Positions 17,607-27,469 of a stretch of 64,000 nt of DNA are shown here, in pieces. Numbering within the stretch: position 1 is the stretch's first letter; every line of letters starts with the position of its first letter. The notes under the pieces were generated by a model. The model did no database searches, had not been told where the DNA came from, and was given only the letters and a program-made list of their open reading frames with translations. Location of the stretch: positions 62,001 to 126,000 of the forward strand of contig NZ_DAHVNP010000076.1 of assembly GCF_027319265.1 (NCBI RefSeq), read 5' to 3'. A program made the translations under genes and the position numbers. The stretch is from Ferrimicrobium sp. (GTDB lineage Bacteria > Actinomycetota > Acidimicrobiia > Acidimicrobiales > Acidimicrobiaceae).

Positions 17607-18875
17607 CTATCGATCTGCAATCGGCACGAAGTCGCGCTTGTCGGCACCAATATAGCGCTGGCGAGGTCGGGCGATCTTGGCGTCCTGATCGAGCAACTCC
17701 TGCCAGTGCGCGAGCCAGCCGGACATGCGAGGGATCGCGAACAATACCGGGAACATGTCCACCGGGAAGCCCATAGCCTGATAGATCAGCCCGGAGTAGA
17801 AATCGACGTTCGGATAGAGCTTACGCGAGATGAAGTACTCATCCGAGAGTGCCACCTCCTCCAGTTTCAAGGCGATATCGAGGAGTGGATTCTTGCCAGT
17901 CACATCAAATACGTCATAGGCAACGTTCTTAATGATCTTGGCACGAGGATCATAATTTTTATAGACCCGATGACCAAAACCCTGCAGCCGTCCGTGGCCC
18001 TCTTTGACTGAGCGAACAAAATCTGGAACATTCTCAATACTGCCGATCTCGGTCAGCATCTTCACTACCGCCTCGTTCGCACCGCCGTGACGTGGTCCAT
18101 AGAGAGCCGCACAGGCAGCGGCAGCTGAGGAGTAGGGATCGGAGTGAGCAGAACCAACCACCCGCATCGCCGTTGTTGAACAGTTCTGTTCATGATCAGC
18201 GTGGAGAATGAAGAGAACATCGACCGCTCGGATCAGCCTAGGATCTGCCTCATACCGAGGCTCAGCGATCTTCCACATCATGGAGAGGAAGTTCTCAGGG
18301 AAGCTTAGCGCATTATCAGGATAGACAAAAGGCATGCCCTGGGAGAAACGATAGGCAGCAGCCGCTAACGTCGGCATCTTCGCAATCAATCGTACGATCT
18401 GGCGATGACGAGCCTCGGGGTCGAAGATCTCCTTGGCGTCCAGATAGAAGGTAGAGAGCGCCGCAACCGCTGAGACCAGGATGCCCATCGGGTGAGCATC
18501 GTAGTGAAAACCCTCAAGAAAACGCTTACGCACGTTCTCATGGATGAAGGTGTGGTGGGTAACCTCGTCGACCCAAGCCGACAGCTGCTGTTCGGTCGGC
18601 AGTTCGCCATTCAAGAGGAGATAGGCGACCTCAAGATAGGTCGATTTCTCGGCGAGTTGCTCGATTGGGTAACCGCGATAGCGGAGGATCCCCGCCTCCC
18701 CGTCAAGATACGAAATACTACTCTCTGACATCGCTGTCGTCGCGAGAGCCGGATCAAGGAACCAGATACCAGGCAAATGCTTGTTCCACTGTTCCGCGGA
18801 CACCGTCCCGTCAACGATCGGGACCTCGAACGCCTCGCCCGTACGGTTGTCTGTGATCGTAATTGAATCAGCCAT
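17607..18875 (-). CDS. gltA: Citrate synthase
   Basis: A 422-residue type II citrate synthase condensing oxaloacetate and acetyl-CoA at entry to the TCA cycle. Active-site marks are LHADHEQNCSTTAMR (first catalytic His), GPRHGGANEAV (second His) and GFGHRVYKNYDPRA with the downstream catalytic Asp in the FDVTG-KNPLLDIALKLEE region. The N-terminal beta domain (ITITDNRTGEAFEVPIVDG) marks the longer hexameric form. GAGGAGAAA directly precedes the ATG. With isocitrate dehydrogenase at 35.9 kb it supplies 2-oxoglutarate, which links to the glutamate dehydrogenase at 38.3 kb. Confidence 0.96.
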   Translation of the reverse strand: MADSITITDNRTGEAFEVPIVDGTVSAEQWNKHLPGIWFLDPALATTAMSESSISYLDGEAGILRYRGYPIEQLAEKSTYLEVAYLLLNGELPTEQQLSAWVDEVTHHTFIHENVRKRFLEGFHYDAHPMGILVSAVAALSTFYLDAKEIFDPEARHRQIVRLIAKMPTLAAAAYRFSQGMPFVYPDNALSFPENFLSMMWKIAEPRYEADPRLIRAVDVLFILHADHEQNCSTTAMRVVGSAHSDPYSSAAAACAALYGPRHGGANEAVVKMLTEIGSIENVPDFVRSVKEGHGRLQGFGHRVYKNYDPRAKIIKNVAYDVFDVTGKNPLLDIALKLEEVALSDEYFISRKLYPNVDFYSGLIYQAMGFPVDMFPVLFAIPRMSGWLAHWQELLDQDAKIARPRQRYIGADKRDFVPIADR

Positions 18876-18901
18876 TTTCTCCTCTTCTTGTCTCGTGGCT
18901 T

Positions 18902-19360
18902 TTAACTTGCCTCCACTACAAAACGGTACACACTTGTGTCGCGAACTACAAACCCAACCGACTCATACAGGCCATGAGCAGCGACCCTGCTGGCCCTTGA
19001 CGTCAGGTCGACGGTCGCTACGCCGAGTTCCTCCGCGGCTCGTAGGGCTCGTTGGGTCAGCAACCGACCCAGCCCCTTTCCTCGCAAGGAGGTATCTACC
19101 ACCACATCCTCTACCCATGCCCGCTGCCCGGTCAGTATCGGGAAAACAACCAGGGTCAACATGGCGCCGATCTGACCCTGCCGGTTAACGGCAACGAAGA
19201 GATGCGACGAAGGCGCGGCGAGGACTTCGTCGAGCCGTTCCAGTGTGAGCGACCCAGCTCGCTGCGAAAGCTGTGGTAAGAGCAGATTGATTGCCTGGAG
19301 GAGCTCGAAGTTTCCCTCCTTCGGTTGTATGACTTGCCACTCGTCCACAGCCATCATCAA
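18902..19360 (-). CDS. GNAT family N-acetyltransferase
   Basis: A 152-residue GCN5-related acetyltransferase. The acetyl-CoA binding motif A is visible as VVDTSLRGKGLGRLLTQRAL, with the RGKGLG loop near the middle, preceded by the beta strand AWVEDVVV. The C-terminal GLYESVGFVVRDTSVYRF is typical of the fold. The substrate (small molecule or protein N-terminus) cannot be told. It is followed 26 bp later by gltA on the same strand, so the two may be co-transcribed. Confidence 0.85.
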   Translation of the reverse strand: MMMAVDEWQVIQPKEGNFELLQAINLLLPQLSQRAGSLTLERLDEVLAAPSSHLFVAVNRQGQIGAMLTLVVFPILTGQRAWVEDVVVDTSLRGKGLGRLLTQRALRAAEELGVATVDLTSRASRVAAHGLYESVGFVVRDTSVYRFVVEAS

Positions 19361-19412
19361 AACTCCTCTCGTTTACCTTCAGTTTTCACCTTTGGCAACT
19401 AGCATAGATACG

Positions 19413-20267
19413 ATGAGAGATATCGTCTGGCATAGGCGGGTAGGCCAACGCCGAAAGCCCGCGACGCTCATCGCGGCGCTTTCTGGGTGGACCGATGCAG
19501 GTGATGCCGCAACAATTGCCTATAATCAGATCAGTACGGCTCTTGGACTCGTCGATCTTGCGTATCTCGATCCAGAGAAGTTCTATGACTTTTCCATGGT
19601 CCGACCCATGGTAACCATTGACCACCGCGGCATCTCCGAGCTACGTTGGAGTACGCTCGTCATCGGCGAGGCGACCACAAAGCGCTATGGACCGGTCTTC
19701 TTCCTCTTTGGACCCGAGCCACAGTTTCGGTGGAAGACCGCATCGGCAGAACTGCTTGCGGTAGCTAACCTGCTGGCTGTTGACCGGGTCATTACCCTTG
19801 GTTCGCTCCTCGCGCCTGCACCGCACACGAAACCACCACGGCTGTTTGGTTATGCGAGTACTCCAGACGTCGCCGACCTGCTCCAACTCGACAGTCCTCG
19901 CTACGAGGGGCCCACTGGCTTTCTGAGTGTGCTCCAGTCAGCCTCAGTGAGCTATGGCACGGAGATCGTTTCCCTCTGGGTCGAAGTGCCGCACTATCTC
20001 AGCCAGTTTCCGGCGCAACGCTCAGCACTTGCCCTCCTACGTCAACTTGAGATCCTCCTCGGCATGGAAGAGGACTTCCGCGAGCTCAGAGAGGACCTTG
20101 GCGACACTGATCAAGAAGTGAAGGACTTCGTCTCTCGGGACCCCGATCTCGTCGCCTATATCTCGTCGCTGGAGTCCAACTACGAACAGGAACTCAACGT
20201 ACGATCATCGATCGATACCATCGCCATTGAGGCGGAACGCTTTCTTCGCAGACAGCAGGGAGAGTAA
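19413..20267 (+). CDS. PAC2 family protein
   Basis: A 284-residue member of the PAC2 (proteasome-assembly-chaperone-like) family common in Actinobacteria. The opening ATLIAALSGWTDAGDAA is the conserved strand-loop, followed by FYDFSMVRPMV and the repeated alpha/beta core with LEILLGMEEDFRE near the C-terminus and a charged helix at the end. Actinobacterial members are suspected to relate to proteasome assembly or to act as ATP-grasp-adjacent factors, but the function is unsettled. The ATG at 19413 is preferred; an open frame continues upstream to 19245 across the divergent GNAT gene and is not believed. Confidence 0.85.
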   Translation: MRDIVWHRRVGQRRKPATLIAALSGWTDAGDAATIAYNQISTALGLVDLAYLDPEKFYDFSMVRPMVTIDHRGISELRWSTLVIGEATTKRYGPVFFLFGPEPQFRWKTASAELLAVANLLAVDRVITLGSLLAPAPHTKPPRLFGYASTPDVADLLQLDSPRYEGPTGFLSVLQSASVSYGTEIVSLWVEVPHYLSQFPAQRSALALLRQLEILLGMEEDFRELREDLGDTDQEVKDFVSRDPDLVAYISSLESNYEQELNVRSSIDTIAIEAERFLRRQQGE

Positions 20268-20297
20268 CCAAAGAAGGTGCAACCCTATCCCTCGACA

Positions 20298-20327
20298 CAG
20301 TAGGACTCAGAGGCAGTAGGACTCAGA
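20298..20327. repeat. Short direct repeat at the end of the Nudix gene
   Basis: CAGTAGGACTCAGA occurs at 20298-20311 and again at 20314-20327. The second copy overlaps the last codons of the minus-strand Nudix gene. It is a probable local duplication with no obvious function. Confidence 0.7.
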
Positions 20328-21030
20328 CGTGATCAGCCCGTACAGGGTCAAAGTACGTAGTGAGTGGTGGCTCCTCGCCGTCTCGGATCCAACTCAACCA
20401 TGGTAGTTCCAATAACGCTTCGAGACGAGGTGGCAGTCGATCGATAGCAAACCAGTCCGCTCCCGATGTTTCGAGCGGGTGCGGTCGCAGTTCACCACCG
20501 TCGGCTTGACAGAGGAAGATTGAGCTATACATTGCGACCCGGGTGAACCCCAGTCGCATGCCATCAAGGACCGCGAGTAGACGCGTCGGCGTGCAGCGAA
20601 TCCCCGTCTCTTCCTGGACCTCCTTCACGACCACCTCAGCTGGCGAGTATCCAACGTCGGCCCAACCTGTGGGGTAAAGCCAGACTCCACTATCTGCTCG
20701 GCGAACGAGGAGCATGCGCTGCGATGAATCGAGTACAATGGCGCCAACCGCGGTCTTTGGCGTCACATAGCCTGGAACCCCTCGTGGCCCCTCCTCCGTC
20801 AACACTGATGCATCAACTCCGGCGTTTTGGGAGAGACCTGCCTGTTGCATTCGGCCGACCACCTTAAGGATTTCGTCGTAACGTTCACGCTCATAGAGTG
20901 AATCACTGAATGCTAGCCCCGTCTGAGCAATGGCGGCCAGCGACAGGATCCACTGCGCCAGCTCGTTCACTGATGCTGGACCTCGAGGGTCGTCTGTCGC
21001 CCCCTGACTACCTCGGTCGATTTCACCCAC
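20323..21030 (-). CDS. Nudix hydrolase with N-terminal NUDIX_N domain
   Basis: A 235-residue two-domain protein. The first 75 residues (LAQWILSLAAIAQTGLAFSD, then YERERYDEILKVVGRM) form the helical N-terminal domain seen in a group of Nudix hydrolases. The catalytic domain begins with VGAIVLDSSQRMLLVRR. Its Nudix box runs from GWADVG to KEVQEETGI, with the usual Arg before the first Glu replaced by Lys, a conservative change. It hydrolyses some nucleoside diphosphate derivative; ADP-ribose or a CDP-alcohol are possible, and nothing in the sequence settles the substrate. Confidence 0.85.
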   Translation of the reverse strand: MGEIDRGSQGATDDPRGPASVNELAQWILSLAAIAQTGLAFSDSLYERERYDEILKVVGRMQQAGLSQNAGVDASVLTEEGPRGVPGYVTPKTAVGAIVLDSSQRMLLVRRADSGVWLYPTGWADVGYSPAEVVVKEVQEETGIRCTPTRLLAVLDGMRLGFTRVAMYSSIFLCQADGGELRPHPLETSGADWFAIDRLPPRLEALLELPWLSWIRDGEEPPLTTYFDPVRADHV

Positions 21031-21080
21031 TCAACATATTCCTTCGCTCACCATAAGCCTAGGACTGGTACGCTACAGGG

Positions 21081-21269
21081 GTGGCCATTCAAGAGACCTG
21101 CAAACACTATGTTCTACAAACACTCCCTTCAGGAGAGCGCATTCAAAGGTGCAGGCTCAAAGCCAACCTTGATCTCCCGTTCGCCTGTCCACCTGATTGC
21201 CTCTTCTATGAGGCCCGTACGCGAGTGACCAAAATTGGCTGGGAGATCCCAAAACGCAAGGATGATTAG
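21081..21269 (+). CDS. Small Cys-containing protein, unknown function
   Basis: A 62-residue protein starting at GTG with an AGGGG site immediately upstream. It contains four cysteines, in ETCKHYV, QRCRLK and FACPPDCLFYEA. The spacing could bind zinc or an iron-sulfur cluster. The many basic residues at the C-terminus (EIPKRKDD) give a mixed charge. No family is recognised. It ends by overlapping the stop of the convergent gene at 21266 by 4 nt. Confidence 0.65.
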   Translation: MAIQETCKHYVLQTLPSGERIQRCRLKANLDLPFACPPDCLFYEARTRVTKIGWEIPKRKDD

Positions 21270-21691
21270 CCGCGCGTCGGTTCTTCAGTCAGGGCGCGCA
21301 ATCTGCGGGCCTTGGCTACGCCCCAGGCGAGGTGCAACGCGGACAGATCCGAATCGATATCCACTGCACTAGCAGGCAGGAGGCCACGCCGCTGCAGGGC
21401 TGGCGTGCTCGCAGCACAACCGTTTTCGGCCAGCCCTTCCATGATCCGACGGCGAATCAGCCCCACCGGGGGCTCTCGCTGTGTCTCTGCCGGCGCTCCA
21501 AGGAGCAGCGCCAACTCCGACTCAACTTGGCGCTGCAGCTCCGTGAGCCAGTCGAGATCGACCTCACCTTCGCGCACCAACTCTGCCTCGACTCTCGCGA
21601 AGTACGCCGGCATCGCCATCGTGAGACCATCAAGGAATGCTGCTGAAATTCTCCCAAACTCCTCTTGGGTCACCGGTTCACTGAGCGTCAT
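21266..21691 (-). CDS. Uncharacterised protein downstream of the NIL gene
   Basis: A 141-residue soluble protein of unknown family. It is mostly helical by composition, with an acidic region (EAELVREGEVDLDWLTELQ) and a C-terminus rich in Arg and Ala. ATG at 21691 is chosen because GAGGGGG lies 4 nt upstream; it overlaps the NIL gene stop by 14 nt. Position as the third gene of an overlapping larE-NIL-unknown operon implies a role related to sulfur insertion or its regulation, but nothing in the sequence proves that. Confidence 0.6.
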   Translation of the reverse strand: MTLSEPVTQEEFGRISAAFLDGLTMAMPAYFARVEAELVREGEVDLDWLTELQRQVESELALLLGAPAETQREPPVGLIRRRIMEGLAENGCAASTPALQRRGLLPASAVDIDSDLSALHLAWGVAKARRLRALTEEPTRG

Positions 21692-21917
21692 CGTCCCCCT
21701 CAATCATCTCCACCTCAACTCCAACAGATGTCAGCCAATCAGTCGCAGCAGCCACTGAGTTCTCATGGCCCTCCAACGTGCAAACGATCCACCCGAGATC
21801 GTCTTCAACGTTTGCCCGCTTGATATTGGCAATCACGCCGTAGTTCTCCACCAGTTCCGCAATAATGGGCTGACCGATGAGCGCGCCCTCATACCACAGC
21901 TTGACGATCACCTTCAT
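21678..21917 (-). CDS. NIL-domain protein
   Basis: A 79-residue protein that appears to be a free-standing NIL (ferredoxin-fold, ACT-like) domain. The pattern QPIIAELVENYGVIANIKRA followed by GWIVCTLEG and a terminal VGVEVEMIE strand matches the domain, known from the C-terminus of methionine ABC transporter ATPases and from small ferredoxin-associated proteins involved in sulfur assimilation. It overlaps larE upstream by 29 nt and the unknown gene downstream by 14 nt. It probably binds a small sulfur compound or regulates the LarE-like enzyme. Confidence 0.8.
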   Translation of the reverse strand: MKVIVKLWYEGALIGQPIIAELVENYGVIANIKRANVEDDLGWIVCTLEGHENSVAAATDWLTSVGVEVEMIEGDDDAQ

Positions 21918-22758
21918 CGCCGCTTGCCCCCTTGAGCACCCGGTTCAACGAACCGCTCCGGAATCCTCCTAAATCGAGCGTACTATAGACAAATCCGAGT
22001 CGCTCGGCTTCGGCGACAATTTGCTCACGATTGGCCAACATCCGCTGGAACATCTCCGGGGGTAGCTCGATTCTCGCGATGTCGCCATGGTGGCGTACCC
22101 TAACGACCGAGAGGCCAAGACGATGAAGAAATCGCTCAAGGCGCTCCACAGCACTCAGCCGCTGGATCGTGACGGGCACCCCATAGGGAATGCGTGAGGC
22201 TAGACAAGCCGAAGCTGGCTTATCCGCAAGCTCCCCGAGCCCTAACGAGCGAGCTATCGACCGGATCATGGACTTGTCTACCCCACACTCCACAAAGGGC
22301 GAAGCGACTCCAAACTCATCCGCAGCTCGCAGGCCCGGACGGTAGTCACCCAGATCGTCAAGGTTGGTCCCGACGACAATCGTCGCCTTCCGATGAAGCG
22401 CAATGGGCAAAAGCTCCTCAAAAAGATGACTTTTGCAGACGTAGCATCGGTCTGGTGCATTCTGGACATAGTTCGGGTCTTGGATCTCATCAGTGTGAAC
22501 CTCCATGAAGTTCAACGACTCTCGCTGCACAAAGCCTCGAACGCCTTCGAGTTCTTCTTGCGATAACGACGGAGAAACCGCCGTCACCGCCAACGCGTGA
22601 TCACCGAGCGACCTGTTCGCCATCGCCGCAAGGACAGCAGAATCGACCCCACCAGAGAGGGCCACCACCACGTTGCCGACACCTAAAAACCAGCGTCGAA
22701 CTTCGCTGATTTTATCATCGACCAAGGACGTGTCTACATCCACCGCCATGCTCGGCAT
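21889..22758 (-). CDS. larE: LarE-like ATP-dependent sulfurtransferase
   Basis: A 289-residue PP-loop ATPase. SGGVDS is at residues 35-40, a CYVCK pair at 105-109, and the LarE block PASACLASRIPYG with Cys185, equivalent to the cysteine that donates sulfur in Lactobacillus LarE. In the lactate racemase system LarE adds sulfur to pyridinium dicarboxylate mononucleotide to build the nickel-pincer cofactor. No larA, larB or larC is visible here, so the product could serve a distant LarA or another sulfur-insertion reaction. The C-terminal domain (RVRHHGDIARIELPPE) is also family-typical. It is first in a three-gene overlapping operon. Confidence 0.88.
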   Translation of the reverse strand: MPSMAVDVDTSLVDDKISEVRRWFLGVGNVVVALSGGVDSAVLAAMANRSLGDHALAVTAVSPSLSQEELEGVRGFVQRESLNFMEVHTDEIQDPNYVQNAPDRCYVCKSHLFEELLPIALHRKATIVVGTNLDDLGDYRPGLRAADEFGVASPFVECGVDKSMIRSIARSLGLGELADKPASACLASRIPYGVPVTIQRLSAVERLERFLHRLGLSVVRVRHHGDIARIELPPEMFQRMLANREQIVAEAERLGFVYSTLDLGGFRSGSLNRVLKGASGDEGDRQAVV

Positions 22759-22791
22759 CCTCCTTCCAGCGCTTTCGCGTGCCCCAAAGGA

Positions 22792-23538
22792 CTAATTTTC
22801 AGCAAAGAGGGAGGAGAAGACTACCTCAGGATCCTGGAGAACTCCGACGTAGAACGGACCAAACTCTGCATACACCGCCGACACCTCGTCGTAGCGCATC
22901 GTATAGACCACGTCCTTCAAATCATCTGGGTGGCGAGCAAATAGCGTCACACCCCACTCCCAATCACTCACGCCGGTCGCACCGGTCACCAACTGGGTGA
23001 CACGGCCAGCGAATTTTCTCCCCGACGAACCGTGCTCTCCCATGAGGTGCTCGCGCTCATCAAAGCCAAGTGCATACCAATTTTGATCAACGTTGCGACG
23101 CTTAGCCATTGGGTAGAAACACCACGCATCCTTACCTTTGGGCGGCAATTTTGGGTACAGACGCGGTCGCTTACGCTCCTCGGTGATATTACGTGCATAC
23201 TCAGAGACTTCGGTGATGGAGAAAAATGAATCGCTAAAGACCAGGCCAGCACGTCGTAAATCCAACTGAAGACGTCGTAGCCCGAGAAGATCCCGATCGA
23301 GTGCCATGATGGCGACCTCACAACGATGGCCCAATGTAGCAACCGTCAATACCTGGGTGCCGCGCTCTATGGCCTGCTTGACCCTCGCTGTCGCAAGTTC
23401 CGGATCGAAATCCTTGGTAGCGTCCCCAAAGAGATGCAAAACGTTGAGCCCTTCGGTAACCTCCGAACACGGAACCTCCAGTTCATCCGCTCCTTGGCTG
23501 AGCTCCTCTGGCTGCATCATTTCCTCATCCCTTACCAT
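22792..23538 (-). CDS. hemQ: Coproheme decarboxylase HemQ
   Basis: A 248-residue chlorite-dismutase-fold protein that oxidatively decarboxylates coproheme to haem b. Marks are YPMAKRR in the substrate-binding loop, WYALGFDEREHLMGEHG with the region of the proximal histidine, SDWEWGVTLFARHPDDLKDV, and AEFGPFYVG near the C-terminus. It lacks the distal Arg context of true chlorite dismutases, as far as can be read, and Actinobacteria use HemQ. ATG at 23538 has GGAGAGG upstream and is preferred over a longer frame to 23586. It completes the coproporphyrin pathway with hemE and cgoX. Confidence 0.92.
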   Translation of the reverse strand: MVRDEEMMQPEELSQGADELEVPCSEVTEGLNVLHLFGDATKDFDPELATARVKQAIERGTQVLTVATLGHRCEVAIMALDRDLLGLRRLQLDLRRAGLVFSDSFFSITEVSEYARNITEERKRPRLYPKLPPKGKDAWCFYPMAKRRNVDQNWYALGFDEREHLMGEHGSSGRKFAGRVTQLVTGATGVSDWEWGVTLFARHPDDLKDVVYTMRYDEVSAVYAEFGPFYVGVLQDPEVVFSSLFAEN

Positions 23539-23730
23539 GCTATCCTCTCCTTGTGTGTCCAACCGCGCACTGCCCAGCCACCACACCTGCGGGGCAAATT
23601 CGCTACTTCTACCTTAGGGACCCCACCGGCGGTAGCAACAATCGCTCGCTGGCCAACCTGTCTACAGCTGGGCAGAAAACAGCAATGGGCGACACGTAGT
23701 GTGCCGCCCATTGCCTTAAAGAACTCGCAA

Positions 23731-25404
<1,674 letters not shown>

Positions 25405-25409
<5 letters not shown>

Positions 25410-25431
25410 ACTCTACATACGAGAGTGCTAA
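25405..25431 (-). promoter_or_regulatory. CIRCE operator of groEL (HrcA site)
   Basis: The arms CTAGCACTC (25405-25413) and GAGTGCTAA (25423-25431) are separated by exactly 9 bp. This is the consensus TTAGCACTC-N9-GAGTGCTAA with one change in one arm. On the minus strand a -10-like TAGGAT lies directly upstream (25434-25439), so HrcA bound here would cover the transcription start of groEL. hrcA itself is not in the window. Confidence 0.95.
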
Positions 25432-25636
25432 CAATCCTAGCCAGACTGCGCACCATTCACGCACGCTCTGCTCCTCAAAATTCCGTTCAACCGCGGGGAA
25501 CTCACCGGCCCTCGTCTGACATCCTCGTTTCGGTCCGCTTTGCGACTGCGGAAAAACCACGAACTTGGGCCTCGGCAAGCCAGGACTCAGACACCGTCTG
25601 CGCATAGGGCCACACAAACTTCTAGGATGATACGTC

Positions 25637-26398
25637 GTGGTCGTCAAAAACTCCCTGAGCCCAAGGAACACCGTGGCGCTCATCATACCAGCTCGAAATG
25701 AGGCTCCACGACTCTCGCATGTGCTCGATATCGTCACCTCTGATCAAGCCGCTCTTTTTGACGAGATCATCGTTGTAGACGATGGTTCCACTGACGCCAC
25801 CCAAGAGGTGGCCCATGAGTTCCCACAGGTACGCGTTGTCGCTATTCGCGACGGGAGGCCCGGCAAGGGTAAGGCGCTGCGGGCCGGTTGGGAACGGTCC
25901 ATGGCCGACATTGTCGTGACCTGTGATGCGGACTTAGGCTCGCTGCAGCACGAACAGTTGAGTCGTCTTGTTTGGACGCTCACAAGCCAACGACAGTTGC
26001 GGCTCACGAAAGCAGCGTACGGTAACTCTGCTGATGACAGTGGACGGGTGACTGAACTCACTGCAAAGCCACTACTGGAGGTTTTCTTCCCGTCGTGTGC
26101 CGACTTGCAGTCTCCACTCAGCGGCGAGATGGCGTTCTATCGTGACGACGCCATCTCTCTGGATCTTCCAGATGACTACGGTATCGACATCGCCATTCTG
26201 TTAGAACTTGCGCAGCGTTATGGGCGCAGCGCCATCGCCGAAGTCCCCTTTGGCATGAAAGATCACCCGCACCAACCGCTTTCGTCGCTCGGCATTCAAT
26301 CGCGACAGGTCATCCGTGCGCTCCTCGAGCGCGTCGAGCGGCTCCAGATAGATGCGCAGGAGCCGATCCCAGAATCTCTGATCACACAACTCCTCTAG
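25637..26398 (+). CDS. GpgS-like glycosyltransferase (GT81 type), probable glucosyl-3-phosphoglycerate synthase
   Basis: A 253-residue GT-A enzyme. ALIIPARNEAPRLSHVLD and IIVVDDGSTDAT open the nucleotide-binding half, GRPGKGKALRAG and VTCDADLGS (metal-binding acidic motif) follow. GRVTELTAKPLL, then SPLSGEMAFYRD, PDDYGIDIAILLE and KDHPHQPLSSLG reproduce in order the acceptor-half motifs of GpgS, which joins glucose from a nucleotide sugar to 3-phosphoglycerate. The GTG start has only weak AGGAT upstream. It sits next to glycerate kinase, otsA and otsB, which supports compatible-solute synthesis. A generic GT2 role cannot be excluded. Confidence 0.75.
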   Translation: MVVKNSLSPRNTVALIIPARNEAPRLSHVLDIVTSDQAALFDEIIVVDDGSTDATQEVAHEFPQVRVVAIRDGRPGKGKALRAGWERSMADIVVTCDADLGSLQHEQLSRLVWTLTSQRQLRLTKAAYGNSADDSGRVTELTAKPLLEVFFPSCADLQSPLSGEMAFYRDDAISLDLPDDYGIDIAILLELAQRYGRSAIAEVPFGMKDHPHQPLSSLGIQSRQVIRALLERVERLQIDAQEPIPESLITQLL

Positions 26399-26408
26399 CC
26401 TGATTCAC

Positions 26409-27422
26409 TTAGTCCTCGCTTACCGCCGTGGCTAGCTGAGTAAGCAGCCCGAGCGGGTTGGCCAACGCCATATCGAGACCAAAAAGCTCACTCAACACCG
26501 ATACCCGGTGTCCTCGCTGGCGCACGGCCCGTACCGTCTCGGGTGCCGCAGAGCCGACAACCACCCAAACTGGCGTACCTTGACTCTCAGCAAGCCTGAG
26601 AACACCGCCTACCACCTTCCCACCAAGCGACGTATCGTCGAGCCGGCCCTCGCCAGTAACAACCAGATCAGCATCGCCGATCTGGCGCGCCAGTTGGACT
26701 CGGCCGGCCACCTCATCAAACCCAGAGGTGAGCTCGGCTCCGATCGCCAACAAGGCCCCCGACAAGCCTCCTGCCGCCCCAGTACCAACAAAATGGTCAA
26801 GATCGATCCCGTACCAACGCTGATACCAGCTTCGCGCAGCGCCGAGCCTCATCGTGAGTAGTCTTACCGCTTCCACACTCGCTCCCTTTTGAGGGCCAAA
26901 GACGGCAGCAGCGTCACTAAACCGAGTCTGCACATCGAGCGCAACCCTCAACAACCTGGGATCAGGTGCAAGACGACGCTGTCGCACCCTTCGGATAAAA
27001 CCAAGTCCACCATCGGTAACCGCAGAACCGCCGCAACCAATAAGAATCCGGTGTGGTTCCGATCTTCGTAGCGCCTCTTCAAGCAGAATCGCAACGCCGG
27101 TCGAGTCCGCACGTATCGGATCATTGTTCGCAGCGCCACCGATACGCGTTAATCCGATCGTCTCCGCCGTCTCAAGGATCACCTCAACGTTGTCCTGATC
27201 GAAGGCCCGATAACCAAGACGCGCACGACATGGACGACCAAGAGCATCGACGGTCGCCACCTGTTCCCATCGGTCCGCGAGGACTTCAAGAAAGCCATCA
27301 CCACCATCAGAGAGGGGGCACTCTCTTACCTCGTCGGCGCGAAGTGCTCGCGCAAGGGTATGGGAGACCTCTCGTGCCGACGCCGTACCCTTAAAGCTGT
27401 CAAAAGCGGCTAGAACCTTCAC
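26409..27422 (-). CDS. Glycerate kinase
   Basis: A 337-residue kinase of the GlxK/GarK family (PF02595-type). LAAFDSFKGTASAREV at the N-terminus, PLSDGGDGFLEVL, IGCGGSAVTDGGLGF, GTGAAGGLSGALLA and VTGEGRLDDTSLGGK are the ordered signatures. It phosphorylates D-glycerate to 2- or 3-phosphoglycerate. GTG at 27422 is the better start (conserved region begins there and GCGGGG lies upstream). The gene is convergent with the GpgS-like gene (10 bp apart) and divergent from otsA (47 bp apart). The context suggests it may recycle or supply phosphoglycerate for glucosylglycerate. Confidence 0.93.
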   Translation of the reverse strand: MKVLAAFDSFKGTASAREVSHTLARALRADEVRECPLSDGGDGFLEVLADRWEQVATVDALGRPCRARLGYRAFDQDNVEVILETAETIGLTRIGGAANNDPIRADSTGVAILLEEALRRSEPHRILIGCGGSAVTDGGLGFIRRVRQRRLAPDPRLLRVALDVQTRFSDAAAVFGPQKGASVEAVRLLTMRLGAARSWYQRWYGIDLDHFVGTGAAGGLSGALLAIGAELTSGFDEVAGRVQLARQIGDADLVVTGEGRLDDTSLGGKVVGGVLRLAESQGTPVWVVVGSAAPETVRAVRQRGHRVSVLSELFGLDMALANPLGLLTQLATAVSED

Positions 27423-27469
27423 GCACCCCGCCTTACCACTTGACACTACACTAAAACGCGACACCCATT

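Noticed and set aside
19245-19412. Extended N-terminus of the PAC2 gene
   Set aside because: It runs through the divergent GNAT coding region and the sequence is Cys/Ser-rich without family similarity; the ATG at 19413 matches the family.
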